From Pseudodesulfovibrio sp. (GTDB taxonomy: Bacteria; Desulfobacterota; Desulfovibrionia; Desulfovibrionales; Desulfovibrionaceae), in the NCBI GenBank assembly GCA_016342345.1, contig JAEINO010000019.1, positions 1 to 60,969 on the forward strand: a stretch of DNA of 60,969 bases. Reading direction: 5' to 3'. The notes under the pieces are model-generated. The model ran no database searches, was not told the DNA's origin, and saw only the letters and a program-made list of their open reading frames with translations. Every line of letters begins with the position of its first letter. Positions within the stretch are counted from its first letter, which is position 1. This document shows positions 1-8,508 of the stretch, piece by piece. Position numbers and translations under genes: made by a program.

Positions 1-371
1 GCCAATTTGCTGTTGTCTCCCTTGAGAGCCGCTTCCACTGGCTTGACCATGAGTGGCAGTCCTGCAACGACTGAAGCCAGTACGATTCCCGGAAAACTGA
101 AGATCAATTCCATGCCGGTGAGTCTGCCCACGGGACCGTCACGTCCCAACACCAACATTAACGCAAACCCTGTGGCAATGGGCGGGAAGACCAAAGGCAA
201 AGTGACCAGAAAGTCAATCAGGGGCTTCAATCTTGAACGACTATAGGCAAGGTAGTACGCCAGAAATACGCCTAATACAAGAAGCAGGACGCCAGACACG
301 GCCAATACCTTGGCTGTGAGCATTAATGGTCCCAGTGTGGCCTTGTCACACAGTATCCCCAGCCAATCCAT
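1..371 (-). CDS. Second molybdate-type ABC permease, partial at window edge
   Basis: The reading frame opens at an ATG at 371, 3 bp beyond the stop of the upstream binding-protein gene, and runs off the window after about 123 codons, so the C-terminus and the EAA loop are missing. The visible part is strongly hydrophobic. It contains PLVFPPIATGFALMLVLG, which matches in position and character PMVLPPTVLGFGLLVVMG of the ModB at 1798-2451. It is therefore a ModB-family inner-membrane permease subunit for molybdate or tungstate. As last gene of the modA-modB-modC-binding protein-permease series it probably pairs with the binding protein just upstream and may share the single ModC ATPase. Family call firm; substrate inferred. 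Confidence 0.85.
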   Translation of the reverse strand, partial: MDWLGILCDKATLGPLMLTAKVLAVSGVLLLVLGVFLAYYLAYSRSRLKPLIDFLVTLPLVFPPIATGFALMLVLGRDGPVGRLTGMELIFSFPGIVLASVVAGLPLMVKPVEAALKGDNSKL

Positions 372-374
372 TTG

Positions 375-1106
375 CTAGAGACCGTTGTCCCTGATTATTT
401 CCCTGGCCTTTTCGGAAGCGAGGAAATGGAAGAAATCTGCCGTTTTATCGGAATGAGGCGCACCGTTCATTTCTCCGATTACAATATTGATGGGATCATA
501 GTCACTTTCAGGGATCATTGAGTAGCCTCCCAGAGACTTCTTGACGTTCAGGGCATGGGTGAGATTCAGGAATCCCAAATCCACTTCGTTGATGCTCAGA
601 TAGGAAAAAACCTGTGGCACGGTTGCTACAATCAGAAGCTTGTCCTGAAGTTCAGGGAGCAGCCCGGTTCGTTCAAGGTACTGCTGTGAAGCTCGGCCAT
701 AAATGGCCTTTTGAGTGTCAGGCAGGGCGATTCTTTTGGTTGCTTTTGATTGCAGATCTGTTTTTGCATCGTTTTGGGATTTGAAGGCCTTTGACCATGC
801 GAGAACAAGACGTCCCTGACCCAGTTTCTCGACCTGCTTGAATGACAACCCTGCGCGTTTGAAAAAGAATTCTGCACCCAAGACCATATCAACAGCACCG
901 CTGGTTTTGGCCTGAGCCGTGACTCGGCCCATGTTGCCATATATGAGTTGCAGAGAATTTCCGGTTTCGGTTTCATATGTCTTGGCCAAGGCATTGACCA
1001 TTTTCTTGTAGCCGCCGCCGGATGCCAGGATCAAGGACTGATCATCAGCCAGGGCAGGGACAGTAAAAAACATGAATGAGATGATTAGGCATAGAATCTG
1101 TTTCAT
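375..1106 (-). CDS. Second ModA-like periplasmic oxyanion-binding protein
   Basis: 243 residues. A signal peptide (MKQILCLIISFMFFTVPALA) is followed by LILASGGGYKKMVNALAKTY and LQLIYGNMGRVTAQAKTSGA, the fold signature of ModA/tungstate-type binding proteins. The start at 1106 is chosen over an upstream in-frame ATG at 1172 because it begins the signal peptide and has AGGAG 8-9 bases before it. Its start overlaps the end of modC by 4 bp (ATGA), showing translational coupling, and the next permease begins 3 bp after its stop. It is clearly diverged from the first ModA of the operon, so it may bind a different oxyanion (tungstate versus molybdate), but the sequence alone cannot decide. Confidence 0.85.
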   Translation of the reverse strand: MKQILCLIISFMFFTVPALADDQSLILASGGGYKKMVNALAKTYETETGNSLQLIYGNMGRVTAQAKTSGAVDMVLGAEFFFKRAGLSFKQVEKLGQGRLVLAWSKAFKSQNDAKTDLQSKATKRIALPDTQKAIYGRASQQYLERTGLLPELQDKLLIVATVPQVFSYLSINEVDLGFLNLTHALNVKKSLGGYSMIPESDYDPINIVIGEMNGAPHSDKTADFFHFLASEKAREIIRDNGL

Positions 1107-1798
1107 AATGAGTTCTCCTGGAGTGTCTGATTGTGCATGGCAAATGATGAGCGAATCTGGCAGCCAAACCAATCGGGTGAGACTGTGCCGTTGTCCACGG
1201 CCAGAATTGAATCGCCAAGAAATTGAGCTTCTTCCAGATCGTGAGTCACGTGTAGTATCGGGATATCAAGATCGTTTTTAAGGTCTCGAAGCTCGTGCCG
1301 CAGACTGCGTCGCGTGCCTGCATCCAGAGCTGAAAATGGTTCGTCCAGAAGCAGAAGTACCGGGTCTCGCGCCAGCGCCTGACAAAAGGCGGCCCGTTGA
1401 CGTTCGCCACCAGAGATGGCCGTGGGGCGTTTGTCCTGCAGATGATGGATGCCGAACATTGTCATGAGTTCGTCCACCCGGTCAGGGTCTGTGGCGGCAA
1501 AGGCAACATTTTTGCGTACATTCAAGTGCGGGAAAAGGGTGTATTCCTGAAATACCAGCCCCAATCTGCGTTTGCGGGCATGAACAAATACTTTTGAATC
1601 AGTGTCTGCCCAGCACTCATCGCCCAGGCAAACGCGTCCCGAGTCGGGTTTTTCAAGCCCGGCGATGATGCGGATGAGTGTTGTCTTGCCTGCTCCTGAT
1701 GGGCCCACGACGGCTGTGAGGCTTCCTGGTTTGCATTGAAAATTGACGTCCAGGCAGAAGTGGGAAAGCTGTTTGCGTACTGCAACTGTTAAAGTCAT
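1103..1798 (-). CDS. modC: Molybdate ABC transporter ATP-binding subunit, short form
   Basis: Cytoplasmic ATPase that powers molybdate/tungstate uptake. Visible motifs are Walker A GPSGAGKTT, signature ISGGERQR, Walker B VLLLLDEPFSALD and the switch histidine in HVTHD. At 231 residues it is only the nucleotide-binding domain; the C-terminal Mop/TOBE regulatory domain of classical ModC (about 350 residues in E. coli) is absent. The start codon overlaps the modB stop (TAATG) and the stop overlaps the following binding-protein start, so the operon is tightly coupled. It is the only ATPase visible, so it may serve both permeases. Confidence 0.9.
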   Translation of the reverse strand: MTLTVAVRKQLSHFCLDVNFQCKPGSLTAVVGPSGAGKTTLIRIIAGLEKPDSGRVCLGDECWADTDSKVFVHARKRRLGLVFQEYTLFPHLNVRKNVAFAATDPDRVDELMTMFGIHHLQDKRPTAISGGERQRAAFCQALARDPVLLLLDEPFSALDAGTRRSLRHELRDLKNDLDIPILHVTHDLEEAQFLGDSILAVDNGTVSPDWFGCQIRSSFAMHNQTLQENSL

Positions 1799-2451
1799 TA
1801 TCGCCTCTCGTTGATCTTGTTGATAATGAAAAGAACCATGAAGCTGACTGGGACCAGTATTGTTGACAGAAGAAATGCATCATCATAGCGCAGCGCTTCC
1901 ACAGCCTCGAAGATGGCGATGGAGGCAACACGGGTCTCTCCCGGTATGGAGCCTCCAACCATGAGGATCACGCCGAATTCGCCAAGGCTGTGGGCGAAAA
2001 CCAGAATGGATGCAGCGGTAAGCCCTCCGATGCAATTTGGAAGGATCACACGCAGAAAGGTTTGTGTTGGTGATAGTCCTAGAATTGCGGCACTTTCCAG
2101 TAGGCGAGGGTCAAGCTTTTCAAAGGAGGCTCGCAGGGGTTGAACCGCAAAGGGCAGATTGAAAACCAGTGATGCCAGCAAGATGCCGGCAAAGCTGAAT
2201 ACAAGTCGGTTTCCTGTCATGTTCTCCCAAAACATTCCGGCTACGCCTCTGGGCCCCATGACCACGAGTAATCCGAATCCGAGAACAGTGGGTGGCAGGA
2301 CCATGGGCAGGGATACCAATGCGTCAACCACGCTCTTGCCCGCGAATCGGCCATAGGCCAACAGGCAGGCAATGGGCGCGGCTAGCACAGGAATGAGTAC
2401 CATGGTCCAGAAAGCAAGTTTCGTGGAAAGGTAAAACGGTTCCCAGTTCAT
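1798..2451 (-). CDS. modB: Molybdate ABC transporter permease
   Basis: 217-residue inner-membrane permease, the usual ModB length, with about five hydrophobic segments, PMVLPPTVLGFGLLVVMG near residue 50 and an EAA-like cytoplasmic loop around LLESAAILGLSPTQTF that docks ModC. The start lies 3 bp after the modA stop and the stop overlaps the modC start, so modABC is one transcription unit. It accepts oxyanion from ModA. No anomaly seen. Confidence 0.92.
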   Translation of the reverse strand: MNWEPFYLSTKLAFWTMVLIPVLAAPIACLLAYGRFAGKSVVDALVSLPMVLPPTVLGFGLLVVMGPRGVAGMFWENMTGNRLVFSFAGILLASLVFNLPFAVQPLRASFEKLDPRLLESAAILGLSPTQTFLRVILPNCIGGLTAASILVFAHSLGEFGVILMVGGSIPGETRVASIAIFEAVEALRYDDAFLLSTILVPVSFMVLFIINKINERR

Positions 2452-2454
2452 GAA

Positions 2455-3189
2455 TTATTTGTATCCATAGGCGTTTTTGATGGTGGACACTTCGTCTGAA
2501 GCGAGAAACTCCACGAATTTGGCGGCAGTGTCTCTATTGGGCGCGTCCTTGAGCACACATGCTGCCTGTATGATTTCCGGGGCTTGTTCCATGATGATGA
2601 AACATCCTTTTTTGCCTTCCTCGGTGAAGACCGATGAATAGGCGCACAGGCCCACGTCGGCAGCACCGGTGGAAGCAAATTGGAACACCTGGGAAATGGA
2701 TTGACCAAACACCAACTTTGGCTGCAATGCGTCCCAGAGCCCTGCGGATTGCAATGCTTTCATGGCCGAAGTGCCGTAGGGAGCGGTTTCAGTGTTGGCA
2801 ATGCCCACTTTTTGAACTTCCTTGGCTTGTACGATCTGTCTCCAGTCCTGCTCACAGAACTGTTTATTGTTGGTCCACAATACGACTTGACCCTTGGCAT
2901 ATTCGAAAGGCTTGTCGCTCAGCCCCTTGTCATACAGGGCCTCAGGGCGTCGTTGGTCAGCGGCCAGAAACAGGTCGAAAGGTGCGCCGTTGACGATCTG
3001 GCCGTAGAGTTTGCCCGTGGAGGCGTATGTTGCCTGAACCTTCAGTCCTGTCTTCTTTTCAAATGCGGGAATGATTTCCTTCATGGCAGGCATGAAGTTG
3101 GCGGCTTGAGCCACCAGAAGGTCAGCAGCGAGGACTGTTGAAGGCAGCAGTAGCATGGCAGCCAGCACGAGAGAGAAAAGGCGTTTCAT
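2455..3189 (-). CDS. modA: Molybdate/tungstate ABC transporter periplasmic binding protein
   Basis: 244 residues with a signal peptide ending in VLAADLL, then typical ModA text: VAQAANFMPAMKEIIPAFEK and YASTGKLYGQIVNGAPFDLF. It captures molybdate or tungstate in the periplasm and delivers it to ModB. It is first gene of the five-gene operon. A strong Shine-Dalgarno AGGAG precedes the ATG. A poor -35 region lies upstream and a 26-bp dyad (3283-3308) sits about 95-120 bp before the start, the arrangement expected for an activator-dependent promoter. TunR proteins are known to activate modABC in Desulfovibrio. Confidence 0.93.
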   Translation of the reverse strand: MKRLFSLVLAAMLLLPSTVLAADLLVAQAANFMPAMKEIIPAFEKKTGLKVQATYASTGKLYGQIVNGAPFDLFLAADQRRPEALYDKGLSDKPFEYAKGQVVLWTNNKQFCEQDWRQIVQAKEVQKVGIANTETAPYGTSAMKALQSAGLWDALQPKLVFGQSISQVFQFASTGAADVGLCAYSSVFTEEGKKGCFIIMEQAPEIIQAACVLKDAPNRDTAAKFVEFLASDEVSTIKNAYGYK

Positions 3190-3282
3190 ATCCGATGTCT
3201 CCTATGATTTGTTGGGTGTATTTTACAAGTAAAAGCTCAACTGTTATGCACATTAGGGTCGCAGTCAGACAACCACAACCAG

Positions 3283-3308
3283 GTCACGCCATTACTAAAA
3301 AGCGTGAC
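3283..3308. promoter_or_regulatory. Probable TunR operator (7-12-7 inverted repeat)
   Basis: GTCACGC (3283-3289) and GCGTGAC (3302-3308) form a perfect inverted repeat with a 12-base AT-rich spacer. The geometry resembles a Xer/dif-type recombinase site. It lies in the 133-bp divergent region between modA and tunR, close to the tunR start. Published work on the TunR family describes a site of about 30 bp. Activation of modA and autoregulation of tunR are inferred from position. Confidence 0.7.
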
Positions 3309-3322
3309 TGTCCGGACGAGTC

Positions 3323-4375
3323 ATGAATAAAGTTGAAAAACGAATGTCCCCCAGTGAACTTTTTACGGTTCCTGAAGGCATACGCTTGCTTTCTTTTGAT
3401 CAAGTTGTTCTGCTGGAGCAGTCTTTTGATTCATGGCGGGATGCGGCTGTGCGCGCTGATCACACGCTTTCGCGCGAGCGCATTCGTCTTGTGTTTTTGC
3501 TGTTGCGTCACACTGGGGCACGACTGGGCGAAGTGCTCGGTTTGAATGATGAAATGGATTTGAACATGGAACAGGCCGTTGTCCGACTGGGTAAAAATGG
3601 TGCGAAGCGTGAAGTTCCTTTGCCCTTGAAATTGAATCGTGACTTGCGTCGCGTGTTGCAGGGACCCTTGGCTGCCGGGTCCAACGGTCATTTTCTGCAT
3701 TCGGACCAGGGTTTCGTGCGCCGGGCTTTCTATGCTCGGGCCGATGCCTGCGGTGTTCCCCGGGAACTTGCTACGGCCCGCATCTTGCGTAATTCTCGTG
3801 CCGTGGAGATGCTGCGTAGTGGCGTGCCGTTGTCCGTGGTGCAAAATGTATTGGGGCAGTCCTCGCCGGAACTGACCGTCGTTTTACAACAGTTTTCCAA
3901 TCAAGATACCACTTCCATTGTTCGCCGTCTGGCCATGGGTGACTTATCCGAGCGGACCAGTGCACGTAACAGTTTTGCCGGTCGTGTGACCTCCATCATC
4001 AAGGATCAGGTCATGGCCGAAGTACTGATGCAAACAGAACACGGACAAGAACTGTGTGCAGTCATCACTGCGGAAAGTCTGCACGCTTTGGGTCTTGAAT
4101 CGGGTTCTCCCGTGACAGCCACCATCAAGGCTCCGCTTGTCGCGGTCCATACCTGCGTTCCCTGCAGTCAGGATAGCCGCCGCAACAGGATGCAAGGGAA
4201 AGTTTCCGCTGTGCGTACCACTCCGGTCATTACAGAAATTTCCGCGCAGACTTGTCATGGTCAGAACCTGTGCGCCCTGGTCTCGACTCGCACGGCACAT
4301 CACCTGAATTTCAAACCTGGTGATTGTGCCCAGTTCTCTTTCAAGGGATTGTCTGTTGTCCTGAACACGCTGTAA
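3323..4375 (+). CDS. tunR: TunR-type tungstate/molybdate-responsive regulator
   Basis: 350 residues in two parts. Residues about 20-195 have the fold of a XerC/D tyrosine recombinase: RHTGARLGEVLGL resembles box I. The catalytic residues are gone: the HxxR position reads RNSR, the later histidine is Gln (VLGQSS) and no tyrosine follows. Residues about 213-280 and 288-350 are two Mop/TOBE-like oxyanion-binding domains (SFAGRVTSIIKDQVMAEV and MQGKVSAVRTTPVITEI). This is the published TunR architecture, a DNA-binding protein derived from a recombinase that controls modABC according to tungstate or molybdate. It is divergent from modA with a candidate operator between. An alternative start is the Met at 3344. 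The Shine-Dalgarno is weak. Confidence 0.9.
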   Translation: MNKVEKRMSPSELFTVPEGIRLLSFDQVVLLEQSFDSWRDAAVRADHTLSRERIRLVFLLLRHTGARLGEVLGLNDEMDLNMEQAVVRLGKNGAKREVPLPLKLNRDLRRVLQGPLAAGSNGHFLHSDQGFVRRAFYARADACGVPRELATARILRNSRAVEMLRSGVPLSVVQNVLGQSSPELTVVLQQFSNQDTTSIVRRLAMGDLSERTSARNSFAGRVTSIIKDQVMAEVLMQTEHGQELCAVITAESLHALGLESGSPVTATIKAPLVAVHTCVPCSQDSRRNRMQGKVSAVRTTPVITEISAQTCHGQNLCALVSTRTAHHLNFKPGDCAQFSFKGLSVVLNTL

Positions 4376-4438
4376 TCGATAGGCTACGGAGTTTCTGGAT
4401 AAAGCGTCATAAACAGATTTGGGATGTCATGGGAAAGA

Positions 4439-4480
4439 GAAACGCTTTTAGCTTGTCGGCTTAAAGCGTTTCAATTTTAT
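4439..4480 (+). terminator. Rho-independent terminator after tunR
   Basis: A perfect 10-bp stem GAAACGCTTT / AAAGCGTTTC (4439-4448, 4463-4472), extended by an inner AGC/GCT pair, is followed by AATTTTATTT. It lies about 65 bp after the tunR stop. Confidence 0.75.
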
Positions 4481-4624
4481 TTCGAGTGATATCTAAGAAA
4501 AAAAGCATGAATTTTCTGGTTCAGTGAGTCGCGATAAAAGGGTTTTTTCAGATATTTTTCAGAATTTAGCCTTTTGCTCCTTCGTCGGCAAGAGAGGGGA
4601 TGGGGGCAAACAACAGTTCGTTTA

Positions 4625-7600
4625 TTACTTCTCATCAAGTTGTTTGGCTACTTCATTCAATCGTGTTGCAAGCGTTCTGCGTTCTTCAGTCGTTAGAAGT
4701 TCCAGGTCGATGGATAAGTCGAATCCTTTTTCTTTATGCTTAATAGTTCGTTTGAGATCGGTGCAAGAGTCAGCGTTGTCATATAATGAAATAACGGCAT
4801 ATGGGCGAATTTTTCTGCGTATACCTTTGACATGAATGGTTTCTCGTTCTTCTGCGTTTACAATATTTTGAACAAGGACATAAGTTTCAGACGATATGAG
4901 AACACCACCCGGATCAGCCTGACCTTCGAGGCGGGCTGCCAGATTTACCTCTCCGCCTATGATGGTGTAGTCCATTCGGGCTTCAGAACCAAAGTTGCCC
5001 ACGTTGCAATATCCTGTATTGATACCAATCCGCATTTTGAAGGGTTTGTCATACCCCATCGTCTGCCATTCTTTTTCTAATTCTGCCATCCGCTTTTGCA
5101 TGGCAAAGGCCATGCACACACATAGCTCGGCATCTTTTTTGACCCCTTTGGTTTCGGGATCGCCGAAGAACATAAGCATGGCATCTCCAATGAATTTGTC
5201 GATGGTGGCTCCAAATTCCAGCGCGATTGCGGACATCTCAGAGAAATAGTTGTTGAGTAGCGCGGTTAAATCTTCTGGCTGCATGTCGTCAGTCGTTTGG
5301 GTGAAGTCTTTTATGTCGGAAAAAAACACAGTAAGTTTTTTGCGCTCAGTGGAAAGTGCTACATCCCGGTTTCCCATGAAAATGGAATCGTATACTTGTG
5401 GAGACAGGTATTTTGCCAATTTTGAGGACAAGCCTTCCAACATATGATTTTTTTCATCAAGCGATTCCATCGTGTCAGCAAGAACTGCTTGTGCTTTTTT
5501 CCTTTCAGCTATTTCGCTGCCGAGTTTACGATTCCAAAGCATTATAAGGCCGATGACAAGAAGTACTCCGCAGGTAATCGGGAGAGCCCATTTGAACACC
5601 GTTGCCATGTCTAGGCCGTGTTCGAATTTTACAGCGAGCCATTTACCTTTAAAATCGGCAGCTTGGTCGTCTGTGACTACGTTCAAAGCTTTGTTTAGAA
5701 TTCCAACCAGCTCAGGGAAGTCTTTGCGAACGGCCATCCTTAGAGATATTTTGTACTCTGTGGAAGCGGCCACCTTGAGTGTTGTGAGACCGTTCTGTTC
5801 AATGGCGTAGCTTCCTGTGGCCAAGTCGTTGATGAACCAATCCACCTCTTCCAGTGCAAGAGCATTGATGGCTTCATTGACAGTCGGATAGGGTTTTAGC
5901 GTCAGGTCTGGATGATCTGAAGCAACGAATTCCTGTGCGGCGTATCCCTCGACAACGGCTATGCGCCCATTGGCAATATCAGAGAACTCGTTAACCAGAG
6001 GAGCTTCTTTGGGAGAGAAAATGACAATAGGGAATTCGATGTATGGTTCGGTGAACAGCAAAAACTCTTCGCGGGCAGGGGTTTTTGTAACAGAGGTAAT
6101 AACGTCAAGCCGCTCTTGTTCGGCGAAGCGGAGAACCTCGTTCCAACTTAAACCATCAACCGGGGTCATTTCAATCTTGAGTTTGTCTTTTATAAAATTA
6201 AGATATTCTGCTGAGATGCCTTGCGGTTCACCTTGGGCGTCTATGAATTCAAAAGGTGCACTTTGTGGGTCAATGCCTAAGTTTAACTTGGGGTGTGCTT
6301 TCAGCCAGTCCCATTCCTCTTGTGTGAGTGAGAATATTTTTTGCTGGAAACCGGAGGAGTCGATGTATGTTGACAGGATGGCTTCCCGTTCCTTCTTGGT
6401 GATGGCGTCGAGTCCTTTTTGCAGAATATCTCTTAGGACAGGATTGTCTTTGTCTACTGCAAAGCGGAGTTGCCCAGGAAGGTCCGTGCGCCAGAGGCTG
6501 GTAAGTTTCAAATTGGGAAGAGTGAATTTTTTGATCAAATAGGATGCAACCACCTGATTACCAATGTAGGCGTCTACCTTGCCTGTAGATACGGCCTCAA
6601 GAGCTTCCTGCGTTGATTTTACAAGTATTATTTTAATGTCAGGGCGGTCGGTCGGCAGGTTCTTGGCGATGGCGTACCCCTCTTCCAAAGCCACTGTTTT
6701 GCCTTCAAGGTCTGCAGGGGTGTTGATATCTTCGCGGTCATTTTTGGTGAATATTGCAGAGTAGTACTCGATGTATGGCTTTGTGAAGATGTAGTCCTTG
6801 AGGCGCTTTGTGGTTGTGTTGAGCCCGGGGGCGACATCCAGAGTCCCATCCTTGAGCTTCTTCATGTGAGTAGCCCAGTTAGTGTCGAACACCGGCTTGA
6901 TATCAAGTCCAACTTTGTTCGCAGCAACCCTGATATAGTCCGCAGCTATACCCGTATAGGAACCATCGGCCTGTTGCATTTCAAAGGGAGGCCAATTGGG
7001 TGTGGACGTTAATGTTATCGAAGTCTTTTCGTTCAGGAACTGTTTTTCTTCGTTCGTCAACTCAATTTTTAGTCCTTCCGTCATATCGTGGTAGTATCGA
7101 TCTGCAGGATGAACGATCCAGCATTTGTCAATGGCTGCCAGAAGAGCTGGGTTCAGACTTCGGAATCCTTCATCAATTCGTTTGATGAGAGCGGTGCGTG
7201 TCTTCAATACGGCTGCGTGCATTGTATTCGTGATTTCACTGTTTGAGGCTCGTGAAACCAGTCCTTGCCAGCCAAGTTTTGCCAAATTACGTGAAACGGT
7301 AGGGACTTCATCGAAAATGGCATCAACTTCACCAGTGATGAGTCCCGTCAGCAATGCCTGGTGATCTCCATAGGTAAAAATGTTGATAGCTGAATACTTT
7401 TCGGTGAGGTAAGTGTTCTGATACGTGTCGACTACAACGCCAATCTTTTGTCCTTTGAGTGTTTTGAATGACGGAGCTTTCGAGCTTGTTCGGTGGTACA
7501 GAGCGCTTTTGACGGTGTGTAGCGTATCGGAAAAAGCGAATATTTTTGCTCTTTGGGGGTTTTTGAATAACCCGGAGTGAACATCTGCTTTGCCCGACCT

Positions 7601-7864
7601 GACCATTTCAAGAGTTTCTTCCCAGTCTCCAGAAGCGAATTTTACTTCGATACCTGTCTGCTCGGACCACAGTTGCCATATTCTTACGAGCAGTCCCGCT
7701 GGTTTTCCCGCTGGAGTGACTAAGGAAAATGGTGCATAGTTTCTGTCGATGGTCACCACAAGCGTATCTTCGGCCTGAGCTGGTGCAGAAAATAGCAGTA
7801 GAAACAGATAGCAGGTAATGATTGCTATGTGTGACGGGCGAATAAGAGGCACGGGATGCTCCAT
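4625..7864 (-). CDS. Membrane nucleotide cyclase with three tandem periplasmic solute-binding domains
   Basis: 1079 residues. A signal peptide (to about 31) precedes three SBP_bac_3-type domains at about 33-260, 275-510 and 525-755, each with the YAPFSLV / WPPFEMQ / SAPFEFI start of the fold. A single membrane segment (about 765-787, WALPITCGVLLVIGLIMLW) and a coiled coil lead to a class III cyclase domain at about 845-1020. The cyclase keeps both metal aspartates (FFSDIKDF, DKFIGDAM), the Lys of DKF and the MDYTIIG and NLAARLE motifs, so it should be active. The Lys/Asp(Thr) pair fits ATP rather than GTP. Inferred role: periplasmic ligands, perhaps polar amino acids, control cAMP synthesis. 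It is monocistronic and no clear ribosome site was seen. Confidence 0.88.
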   Translation of the reverse strand: MEHPVPLIRPSHIAIITCYLFLLLFSAPAQAEDTLVVTIDRNYAPFSLVTPAGKPAGLLVRIWQLWSEQTGIEVKFASGDWEETLEMVRSGKADVHSGLFKNPQRAKIFAFSDTLHTVKSALYHRTSSKAPSFKTLKGQKIGVVVDTYQNTYLTEKYSAINIFTYGDHQALLTGLITGEVDAIFDEVPTVSRNLAKLGWQGLVSRASNSEITNTMHAAVLKTRTALIKRIDEGFRSLNPALLAAIDKCWIVHPADRYYHDMTEGLKIELTNEEKQFLNEKTSITLTSTPNWPPFEMQQADGSYTGIAADYIRVAANKVGLDIKPVFDTNWATHMKKLKDGTLDVAPGLNTTTKRLKDYIFTKPYIEYYSAIFTKNDREDINTPADLEGKTVALEEGYAIAKNLPTDRPDIKIILVKSTQEALEAVSTGKVDAYIGNQVVASYLIKKFTLPNLKLTSLWRTDLPGQLRFAVDKDNPVLRDILQKGLDAITKKEREAILSTYIDSSGFQQKIFSLTQEEWDWLKAHPKLNLGIDPQSAPFEFIDAQGEPQGISAEYLNFIKDKLKIEMTPVDGLSWNEVLRFAEQERLDVITSVTKTPAREEFLLFTEPYIEFPIVIFSPKEAPLVNEFSDIANGRIAVVEGYAAQEFVASDHPDLTLKPYPTVNEAINALALEEVDWFINDLATGSYAIEQNGLTTLKVAASTEYKISLRMAVRKDFPELVGILNKALNVVTDDQAADFKGKWLAVKFEHGLDMATVFKWALPITCGVLLVIGLIMLWNRKLGSEIAERKKAQAVLADTMESLDEKNHMLEGLSSKLAKYLSPQVYDSIFMGNRDVALSTERKKLTVFFSDIKDFTQTTDDMQPEDLTALLNNYFSEMSAIALEFGATIDKFIGDAMLMFFGDPETKGVKKDAELCVCMAFAMQKRMAELEKEWQTMGYDKPFKMRIGINTGYCNVGNFGSEARMDYTIIGGEVNLAARLEGQADPGGVLISSETYVLVQNIVNAEERETIHVKGIRRKIRPYAVISLYDNADSCTDLKRTIKHKEKGFDLSIDLELLTTEERRTLATRLNEVAKQLDEK

Positions 7865-8189
7865 GTTAGTATTAAGGATTTTAAATTTTGATTGTTTATT
7901 TGTGATATGTATTTATCAGCTAGTACTCAAAAAGTGAATAGCGAATGAGTTTATTGATAATAGAAAATAAATCTGTTGTTGTTGAAATTTCCCTATTGTC
8001 ACTGAACTATGCGCAGGGCAAATAAGTCTGTCTAGTGACTCTCTTTATTGAATGGCATCTCAAAATATTTTCTTTTGTGGGAAACCGGGCATTTAATTGT
8101 TCCGTGAATGGTTGTTGTGTGGTGCACCTTTGCGCCATAGGTAGGTCTTTTCTTGACTAATGGGAAAAGTTCTGTAGTCGCCGAATAAA

Positions 8190-8232
8190 AAAGAACAAGG
8201 GTTGCAGTTATATGCTACACCCCTTGTTCTTT
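8190..8232. terminator. Terminator-like hairpin at junction A
   Basis: A perfect 12-bp stem AAAGAACAAGGG / CCCTTGTTCTTT with a 19-base loop. It occupies the same place relative to a tRNA-Leu 3' relic as the terminators at 11881 and 23690, so it probably descends from the tRNA-Leu terminator. It may now end transcription from the chemoreceptor gene. Confidence 0.6.
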
Positions 8233-8263
8233 ATTGGTGCCGAAGAAAAGATTTGAAAGTTCC
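8231..8263 (-). repeat. Degenerate tRNA-Leu 3'-end relic (att-like copy A)
   Basis: TTGGTGCCGAAGAAAAGATT and the following bases match the 3' end of tRNA-Leu(CAG) at 23734 with several substitutions. It keeps CCA and the acceptor strand but decays into the T arm. With copies B (11910) and C (23721) it marks a third, oldest integration junction. Confidence 0.6.
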
Positions 8264-8508
8264 AGGATTTTGAAGTTTTGGCAATAGGTTGATTTTATTT
8301 AAATAGTTCATAGTGGCGTGTTGTTCTTGTTTGATGAGTGACCGGTTTTTTATCGGTTTCATATGGTCAAATTCATGAACGCCAAAGTCCCCAGATATGG
8401 CGGTAGCTGTTTAGAAAAAACCCCTTTATCAACAGGAGAGCTCCCCCGCTATGCCAAGAATCAATCAATCATCCTTGGCACAGGGAGGGCAAGCTGCTTA
8501 ATCTTTTT

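Larger units (their letters stand above)
7865..8508. other. Intergenic region holding a decayed island-junction copy
   Basis: This 644-bp gap has no convincing gene. Bases about 7965-8200 are a degenerate relative of the sequence upstream of the recombinase at 20775 (compare 20540-20720) and of 11790-11885. A hairpin and a tRNA-Leu 3'-end relic follow (separate entries). After the relic, about 8264-8345 resembles 11945-12030. An unexplained hairpin TGCCAAG...CTTGGCA lies at about 8452-8480. Confidence 0.55.

Noticed and set aside
3323-4375. tunR as an active integrase
   Set aside because: The catalytic HxxR histidine, second histidine and tyrosine are missing and Mop-like domains follow, so it is a regulator.
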